Part shown: piece by piece, positions 59,128 to 64,000 of the stretch
Layout of the letters: each line of letters opens with the position of its first letter
Position numbering within the stretch: position 1 is the stretch's first letter
Source: Nonomuraea jabiensis
GTDB taxonomy: Bacteria > Actinomycetota > Actinomycetes > Streptosporangiales > Streptosporangiaceae
Reading direction: 5' to 3'
NCBI RefSeq assembly: GCF_014204795.1
Contig: NZ_JACHMB010000001.1
Span: 8,940,501-9,004,500 of the forward strand
Length of the DNA stretch: 64,000 nucleotides
Notes under the pieces: generated by a model
The model's database searches: none
What the model was told of the DNA's origin: nothing
What the model saw: only the letters and a program-made list of their open reading frames with translations
Program-made: the position numbers and the translations under genes

Positions 59128-60253
59128 GGGTGTTCTCCTTGTGCCGCAGGCGGCTGAGGGCGGTCGGCAGGTCGCCGCCGTTGAGCGAGTGGTAGAAGGG
59201 GTTGGTCTCGTCGAGCTCGGCTCGGGTGACGGGACGGCTCGTGATGGCCGACTGGTACATGGCGGTGATCAGCTCCATGACGCGCCTTCCGTCGGCGCCG
59301 CTGGCCGGGGGCCGCTCGCCGGCCTTCATGGCGGCCAGCAGGGTGGCGAGCTGGGCACGGTGCGAGCTGGAGGTGTTCTCGGCCGGCGCCCAGCCGGCGA
59401 TTCTGTCCTGGTCGGTGACATGCGGGGCGGGTGTCCAGCGCCAGTTCGAGTTGTCGTAGCCGTACAGGTGCTCGACCTCGACGGTGGCGTCGGTGAAGTC
59501 GAAGCGCAGGTAGCTCGTCTCGCGGGGAGACAGCACGCTGTTGACGACCGAGGCGATGGCGCCCGAGGCGAAGCGGACGATCGCGAACGACACGTCCTCG
59601 GTCTCGACCCGGCGGCCGAGCGTCGCCGCCACGGCGTGCACCTCGTGCCAGTCGCCGAGCAGGCTGAGCAGGAGATCCATCTGGTGGATGCCATGGCCCA
59701 TGGTCGGGCCGCCGCCCTCGGTCTCCCACTTGCCACGCCACGGCACCTCGAAGTAGTCGTGGCCGCGGTACCACAGCGTGTTGCACACGGCGACGAGCGG
59801 CGCACCCAGCTCGCCGTCGCCGATGTGCTGCCGGAGGCGCTGCGCCGCGCCGCCGAAGCGGTGCTGGAAGACGTAACCGGCGTACGGGCCGCCGTCCTTC
59901 TCGTGGGCGGCGATCTCGTCGTACTCGGCCAGAGACAGTGTCGGCGGCTTCTCGCACCAGACCCACGCGCCGGCATCGAGCGCGGCTATCACGGCCTCGC
60001 GATGGGCGACCGGTGGCGTGGCGACGACCACGAGGTCAGGGCTCTCCGCCGCCAGCATCTCGGTCACATCGGTGTGGCGGCCCGGGATGTCGTAGGCGTC
60101 GGCCAGCTCGTGCGCGCGGGCGGAGTCGACGTCGCACACGGCGACGACCCGTACCGAGTCGCCTGCCGCGGCCAGGGCGGGCAGGTGACAGGCTTTCGCG
60201 ATGCCGCCGGTGCCGACGACGGCGACGCGAAACGGGGGCGAGGACGCAGGCAT
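59120..60253 (-). CDS. Gfo/Idh/MocA-family oxidoreductase
   Basis: The 377-residue protein has an N-terminal Rossmann fold (RVAVVGTGGIAKACHLPAL), VVVATPPVAHREAVIAAL, and the family motif CEKPPTLS (EKP near residue 95). A C-terminal alpha/beta domain with GGGPTMGHGIHQMDLLLSLLG carries the catalytic-type His. It should oxidise or reduce a sugar or inositol derivative with NAD(P). The ATG at 60253 follows AAGGGAG. It is the first gene of the operon with PmoA-like and cupin genes, behind a well-formed promoter and a perfect palindromic operator. The sugar is unknown. Confidence 0.93.
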   Translation of the reverse strand: MPASSPPFRVAVVGTGGIAKACHLPALAAAGDSVRVVAVCDVDSARAHELADAYDIPGRHTDVTEMLAAESPDLVVVATPPVAHREAVIAALDAGAWVWCEKPPTLSLAEYDEIAAHEKDGGPYAGYVFQHRFGGAAQRLRQHIGDGELGAPLVAVCNTLWYRGHDYFEVPWRGKWETEGGGPTMGHGIHQMDLLLSLLGDWHEVHAVAATLGRRVETEDVSFAIVRFASGAIASVVNSVLSPRETSYLRFDFTDATVEVEHLYGYDNSNWRWTPAPHVTDQDRIAGWAPAENTSSSHRAQLATLLAAMKAGERPPASGADGRRVMELITAMYQSAITSRPVTRAELDETNPFYHSLNGGDLPTALSRLRHKENTHA

Positions 60254-60279
60254 GCGGAACTCCCTTGGACGACCCAAAG

Positions 60280-60333
60280 AGTGATCGATCACTTTTGCCT
60301 GGTTAACTTATTTTCGATCGCCATTCGGGTCAA
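60280..60333 (-). promoter_or_regulatory. Promoter and palindromic operator of the Gfo/PmoA/cupin operon
   Basis: On the minus strand, TTGACC (60333-60328) and TAAGTT (60310-60305) are spaced by 17 bp. AGTGATCGATCACT (60293-60280), a perfect 14-bp palindrome, falls just after the expected transcription start, a classic repressor position. No regulator gene is adjacent, so the repressor is encoded elsewhere. Confidence 0.82.
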
Positions 60334-60382
60334 CCCTGGCTGCGTCCATCCCCGGAGAATGTGACGTGGCTCTCCTCGCGGG

Positions 60383-60545
60383 TCAGGAGGTGACGCGAAG
60401 GACCAGGCTGGCGATCTCGGTACGGCCACTCTTGCGGCCTTGCCCTTCGTAGAGGGTGAGCGAGAACGGCTGGATGGCTGCGGCTCGGCTGCGCCGTCGT
60501 CGCTGACTGACCTGAAGTCGCCGGTGTAGTTGACCGCCGGGATGT
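60383..60545 (-). pseudogene. Frameshifted gene remnant of unknown family
   Basis: Minus-strand frames read PAVNYTGDFRSVSDDGA and then, in another frame, AIQPFSLTLYEGQGRKSGRT with EIASLVLRVTS before a stop at 60383. The two pieces look like the consecutive end of one secreted-enzyme-like protein broken by a frameshift. I cannot name the family. The wider gap 60254-60688 holds this remnant, the operon promoter and no intact gene. Confidence 0.5.
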
Positions 60546-60688
60546 CCCGGCCGCCGGTGGTGTGTGCCGGAGACTCCCGACGGAGATCGTCAAGGGAGTT
60601 CAACGGGCCGCATAGGCCCATGGCTTGAGCGGGGTCCGTCCCCTCGACCGCCGGGTCACGGGACCGGCGGGCCGAGGGTGACACGACC

Positions 60689-61005
60689 TCAGAGCGCGGT
60701 CACCCGGTCGAGCGCGGGAGGAGCGACCGTCTCGCTGGCCTGGAGGTAGGCGCGGAAGGCCTCGTAGTCGCGCGAGCCCCGCACCGGGTCGGTGAAGCCG
60801 CTCAGCGCGCCGAATCCGTCGGCGCCGATCAGGGTGTACGCGAGCGCGGCCACGCGGTAGGTCCGCCCGGCGTCCAGGGGAGTACCGCCGATCAGCACCT
60901 TGGAGGGGAGGACCCGGTCGCCCACCGGCCGCGAGGCGTCATAGGCGTACCGGACGTTGGCGGAGACCGCCAGCGGGCTGAACCGCACCGTGCCGTCGGC
61001 CTGCG
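60689..61005 (-). pseudogene. C-terminal fragment of a 5'-nucleotidase
   Basis: From about 61005 the minus strand reads QADGTVRFSPLAVSANVRY, YDASRPVGDRVLPSKVLIGG, TYRVAALAYTLIGADGFGAL and ends in an intact C-terminus at 60689. This is the last ~100 residues of the substrate-binding domain of secreted 5'-nucleotidases (YrVa...GGDGF region). The metallophosphatase domain and most of the C-domain are absent. The upstream continuation of the frame is unrelated low-complexity sequence. It is probably a decayed gene. Confidence 0.8.
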
Positions 61006-61235
61006 TCTGCCTGCTTTGCTTCGTTTTACCTACACTTGCTCTCGCTTTTACTGATCGGCCGGCATTAGATCAGCGCCGAATGACGGCTGGCGAGCCGGTT
61101 GTGGCCGGGCAAGTGAAGAGCCGGGAAAGCGGGATGGCGGACGGGCGCGGTCAGCTCGGCCGGTAGATGGCATCTCCGCCGGGCGTGGGAAGGTCCGGTC
61201 TCCATCGAGCACGGCATCCGCAGGCTTACACCGAT

Positions 61236-61270
61236 ATGTACATGCGTACATCCGATGTGTACGCTCGTAC
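61236..61270. promoter_or_regulatory. Tandem palindromes upstream of the acetyltransferase-tetR-MFS operon
   Basis: ATGTAC-ATGC-GTACAT (61236-61251) and GTAC-GCTC-GTAC (61259-61270) are two inverted repeats with 4-bp centres, 21 bp (two helical turns) centre to centre, ending 2 bp before the ATG at 61273. They are likely sites for the TetR protein encoded in the operon. Confidence 0.72.
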
Positions 61271-61272
61271 GT

Positions 61273-61860
61273 ATGGTGTCTGACTTCGACGGCCGCTCGA
61301 TGCGCGAGCGGATGCTCGCCGGTGACCTGTACATCGCCGACGATCCCGAGCTGGCCGAGCACATGCTGCGCGCGGCCGACCTGATGGAGGCGTTCAACGC
61401 GACATCGGCCCGCGATCCGCGGGAGCGGCGCCGACTGCTCACCGAACTGCTGGGCGCGATCGGCGAGGGCACGGAGATCCGGCCGCCGCTGCGGGTCGAC
61501 TACGGCAGCCACCTCCGCATCGGCGCGCGGTCGTTCGCCAACTTCGGCCTCGTCGCCCTGGACGTCGCACCGATCGTCATCGGCGACGACGTGCAGATCG
61601 GGTCGTACGTGCAGCTCATGACGCCGACACACCCGGTCGACCCGGAGCTGCGCCGGGCGAAGTGGGAGGCCGCCGAGCCGATCACCATCGGCGACAACGT
61701 ATGGCTGGGCAGCGGGGCGATCGTCCTGGGCGGCGTCACGATCGGGGAGAACACCGTGGTCGGCGCCGGCGCGGTGGTCACCCGGGATCTGCCCGCGAAC
61801 GTCGTGGCGGTGGGCAACCCAGCCCGCGTGATCCGTACGATCGAGCCCGGCACGCCGTGA
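61273..61860 (+). CDS. Maltose/sugar O-acetyltransferase (hexapeptide repeat)
   Basis: The 195-residue protein has the Mac N-terminus MRERMLAGDLYIADDPEL, then left-handed beta-helix turns (IGARSFANFGLVALDVAPIVIGDDVQIG). The active-site segment VQLMTPTHPVDPELR holds the catalytic His. IGDNVWLGSGAIVLGGVTIG and GNPARVI complete the LacA/Maa pattern. It transfers acetyl from acetyl-CoA to sugars. The ATG at 61273 is the family-typical start. No ribosome site precedes it because a palindromic operator abuts it, so leaderless or weak initiation is likely. Its stop overlaps the start of the TetR gene (GTGA). Confidence 0.93.
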   Translation: MVSDFDGRSMRERMLAGDLYIADDPELAEHMLRAADLMEAFNATSARDPRERRRLLTELLGAIGEGTEIRPPLRVDYGSHLRIGARSFANFGLVALDVAPIVIGDDVQIGSYVQLMTPTHPVDPELRRAKWEAAEPITIGDNVWLGSGAIVLGGVTIGENTVVGAGAVVTRDLPANVVAVGNPARVIRTIEPGTP

Positions 61861-62417
61861 GCGGCCCCGCCACCCCGCGGCGGCCGCGCCGGCACGACCC
61901 CGGGCGGCGGGACCGGCTGATCGACGCCGCGCTCACCGTCATCGCCGAGCGCGGCGTCGCCGGGACGACGCACCGGGAGATCGCCCGCGCCGCGGACGTG
62001 CCGCTGGGCTCGATGACGTACCACTTCACGTCCCTGGACGAGGTGCTCGCCGAGGCGTTCACCCGGCACGCCGACTCGGTGGCCCGCGTCTTCGACGAGC
62101 GCCTGAGCGCCGCGAAGGACCGTGACGCGGCGGTCGAGGCCGTCATCACGCTGGTCTCGGACGACCTGCTCGGCTCGCAGCACGACCTCGTTCTCACCGT
62201 GGAGCTGTACGTGGCCGCGGCGCGCAACCCGGCCCTGCGGGCCGTCACCCAGGCCTGGATGGCGCGCAGCCGCCAGGCGCTGGAACGCCACTTCGACGCC
62301 ACCACCGCCCGCGAGCTCGACGCGCTCATCGAAGGGCTCGTGCTGCACAGCGCCCTGTCGACCGACCCGATGACGTCCGAGCAGATCCGCCACGCCATCC
62401 ACCGGTACCTGCGCTGA
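61857..62417 (+). CDS. TetR-family transcriptional regulator
   Basis: The 186-residue protein has RRDRLIDAALTVIAERGVAG and HREIARAADVPLGSMTYHFTSLDEVL, the helix-turn-helix of YxaF/RutR-type TetR proteins, and a TetR_C-like ligand domain (LVLTVELYVAAARNPALRAVT). The start is a GTG overlapping the acetyltransferase stop (GTGA). It lies between that gene and an MFS exporter in one operon, and tandem palindromes precede the operon, so autoregulated control of acetyltransferase and efflux is likely. The ligand is unknown. Confidence 0.94.
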   Translation: MSGPATPRRPRRHDPGRRDRLIDAALTVIAERGVAGTTHREIARAADVPLGSMTYHFTSLDEVLAEAFTRHADSVARVFDERLSAAKDRDAAVEAVITLVSDDLLGSQHDLVLTVELYVAAARNPALRAVTQAWMARSRQALERHFDATTARELDALIEGLVLHSALSTDPMTSEQIRHAIHRYLR

Positions 62418-62451
62418 TCCCGTCCCCTGCGCCTACATCTTGGAAAGCCTC

Positions 62452-63693
62452 ATGTCCGCTGCCGCCGCACCCCTCACCGCGCCCACCCGTCAGGCCCGCC
62501 TGGCCCGCGCCGCCGTCGCCGCGCTGTTCCTCACCAACGGCGCCGTGTTCTTCAACATCGTCCCGCGCTACCCGCAGATCAAGGCCGACCTCGGCGTGAG
62601 CAACGTCGTCTTCGGCACCGCGCTGGCCGGCACCCCGATCGGCGCACTGCTGGCGGGGCTGCTGGCCGGCGCCGCCATCCGCCGGTTCGGCTCCGCACGC
62701 GTGGCGTCGTTGGGGATCGTGCTGACCACTGTCGTGCCGCTGGCCATCCCCTTCGCGCCGAACTGGATCGCGTTCGGCCTCGCGCTGTTCGTCATCGGTG
62801 CGCTGGACGCAATCGTCGATGTCGCGCAGAACGCCCACGGCTTGCGGGTCCAACGGCTCTACCAGCGCTCCATCCTCAATTCACTGCACGGCGTGTGGAG
62901 CATCGGCGCGGTCCTGGGCGGTTTGATGGGCTCGGCCGCCGCCGGCCTCCGCATTCCCCTTGCGGTCCATCTGAGCATCTCCGCTGCGCTGTTGAGCATC
63001 GTCGCCCTCGTCGCCTACCGGTTCCTGCTGCCAGGCCCCGAAGACGCCGAACGCCCCGCCGAAGCCCAGGACCTCGCCGCAGCGGACGGGCGCCCGGCCG
63101 CCCCACCGGCCCACGGGCGGTGGCGCTCGTTCACCGGCTCGGCCGTACGGATGCTCGCCGCGCTCGGTGTGCTGGCCGCCTGCGGCGCGCTGGTCGAGGA
63201 CGCCGGCGCGTCCTGGGGCGCCCTCTACCTGAGCGGAGATCTGCGCACCGATGCCGCCGCCGCCGGTCTGGCCGTCGTGGCCCTGCAGGTCGCCATGACC
63301 GTCGGCCGCCTCACCGGGGACCGCGTCGTGGACCGCTTCGGCCAGCGCACCGTCGTACGTGCCGGAGGAGCCCTCGCCGCCATCGGCATGGGCGCCGCCG
63401 TCGCCATGCCCAGCGTGGGCACCGCCCTGGCGGGCTTCGCCCTGGCCGGGCTGGGAGTCGCCACCCTCGTCCCCGCCGCCATGCACACCGCCGACGAACT
63501 GCCCGGCCTGCCCTCCGGTACGGGCCTGACCATCGTGAGCTGGCTGCTGCGTGGAGGATTCCTGCTGTCCCCGCCCCTGGTCGGGTTCGTCGCCGACCTC
63601 ACCAGTCTGCGCTTCGGCCTGCTCTCCGTCGTGCTCGCCGGCGTCATCACCGTCGTCCTCGCTCGGGTCCTGGTGAACCGCACCCGCGCCTAG
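62452..63693 (+). CDS. MFS transporter (efflux type)
   Basis: The 413-residue protein has about twelve transmembrane helices. Helix 1-2 reads FLTNGAVFFNIVPRYPQIKADLG, motif A-like AGAAIRRFGSARV lies between helices 2 and 3, and NSLHGVWSIGAVLGGLMGS follows; this resembles the YbjJ/Fucose-permease-like branch with 14-Ala-rich loops. It may export a compound or import a sugar; the TetR neighbour favours efflux. The ATG at 62452 follows GGAAAGCC. It is the last gene of the acetyltransferase-tetR-MFS operon, 34 bp behind tetR. Confidence 0.9.
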   Translation: MSAAAAPLTAPTRQARLARAAVAALFLTNGAVFFNIVPRYPQIKADLGVSNVVFGTALAGTPIGALLAGLLAGAAIRRFGSARVASLGIVLTTVVPLAIPFAPNWIAFGLALFVIGALDAIVDVAQNAHGLRVQRLYQRSILNSLHGVWSIGAVLGGLMGSAAAGLRIPLAVHLSISAALLSIVALVAYRFLLPGPEDAERPAEAQDLAAADGRPAAPPAHGRWRSFTGSAVRMLAALGVLAACGALVEDAGASWGALYLSGDLRTDAAAAGLAVVALQVAMTVGRLTGDRVVDRFGQRTVVRAGGALAAIGMGAAVAMPSVGTALAGFALAGLGVATLVPAAMHTADELPGLPSGTGLTIVSWLLRGGFLLSPPLVGFVADLTSLRFGLLSVVLAGVITVVLARVLVNRTRA

Positions 63694-63695
63694 AG

Positions 63696-63835
63696 CTGTT
63701 TCTTCTGGAGCGTCACGGCGAGTGGGAACGGCTCGAACCGTTGCTGTCCGAAGGTGGCCGGCGGGGCGGGCGGTGGAATGACCACCGCACCACGATCAAC
63801 GGCGTGTCGTACCGGGCTCGCACCGGGCTGAAAGC
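63696..63835 (+). mobile_element. IS5-family transposase N-terminal fragment
   Basis: The frame reads GEWERLEPLLSEGGRRGGRW then NDHRTTINGVSYRARTG, the N-terminal signature of IS5-type transposases (W..LEPLLP..RRGRPW.DHR..INGIL.R.RTG). The expected continuation PWRDLP is missing and the sequence changes abruptly. No terminal inverted repeats are identifiable inside the window. Confidence 0.75.
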
Positions 63836-63849
63836 TGCACCGCAGGACC

Positions 63850-63954
63850 GGCAAGACCACCATCGTCACGATCTACGCCGTCACCAGCCTGCCACCGGGA
63901 CGGATCATCCACGCCCAACGCGTTGATTCGGGACTGGTAGAAGCCGGACCCGAT
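63850..63954 (+). mobile_element. Possible second transposase fragment (ISAs1-like)
   Basis: Directly after the IS5 piece, one frame reads TIVTIYAVTSLPPGRIIHAQ, similar to the VYAVTSL segment near the end of ISAs1-type transposases. It is too short for certainty and may be chance. Confidence 0.3.
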
Positions 63955-64000
63955 CCCGAAAATCTTGGCTCGCATCCGGCCGCAGGCCATCTGTGATCTT

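Overview
The window is very GC-rich throughout, and its genes have strong purine-rich ribosome binding sites, frequent GTG starts and ATGA/GTGA stop-start overlaps. Ser/Thr kinases, TetR/MerR/LysR/LacI regulators, a mycothiol-type maleylpyruvate isomerase-like protein and a secreted YD-repeat protein are abundant. This points to a soil actinomycete chromosome. The gene mix resembles Streptosporangiaceae such as Nonomuraea, but that placement is inference from style, not proof. No rRNA, tRNA or CRISPR array was seen.

Region 1 (1-9901, minus strand) is a tightly overlapped operon: AT-ACP, then a FabL-like enoyl reductase fused to a PfaA/HglE-type ketosynthase and a chain-length-factor-like KS, then KR-DH, then a cytochrome P450, then a second KR protein that leaves the window. 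All activities of a fully reducing iterative polyketide or fatty acid cycle are present but spread over separate polypeptides. No thioesterase or phosphopantetheinyl transferase is visible here. This is the best candidate for an undescribed system.

Region 2 (10.3-22.1 kb) holds a membrane Ser/Thr kinase, a LysR regulator, a minus-strand SnoaL-like / YceI / FAD-reductase set, a Phd-like/receiver-like hypothetical, an APH-family kinase lacking a key Asp, a CurA-like reductase with its MerR regulator and a clear MerR-type promoter, a maleylpyruvate isomerase-like protein, an esterase, and a Tat-exported TPR protein with a retropepsin-like domain in which the catalytic Asp is replaced by Tyr.

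Region 3 (22.5-46 kb) holds a small secreted protein and a 1,723-residue RHS/YD-repeat protein that ends exactly at the RHS core without a toxin tip. It continues with an enolase-superfamily remnant, a TetR-controlled disulfide oxidoreductase operon, secreted and membrane hypotheticals, an ExeM/NucH-type nuclease, a SpoIIE-type phosphatase, a kinase joined to an nSTAND-like/WD40 tail, a quinone oxidoreductase-like enzyme with a DUF4386 protein, and an XRE/membrane-protein pair.

Region 4 (46.0-54.9 kb) is a rhamnoside-catabolism island next to an integrase remnant: an MFS importer, GH78 alpha-L-rhamnosidase, a 49-residue coupled ORF, GH3 beta-glucosidase, an SDR and a LacI regulator. Three exact copies of a 15-bp operator sit at the MFS promoter, the MFS-GH78 junction and the lacI promoter.

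Region 5 (55.4-64 kb) holds an SDR/TetR divergent pair, fragments of a LacI regulator and a glycosidase-like gene, and a cupin / PmoA-like / Gfo-Idh-MocA operon with a clear promoter and palindromic operator. It ends with further gene remnants, an acetyltransferase-TetR-MFS operon under tandem palindromes, and transposase fragments at the right edge.
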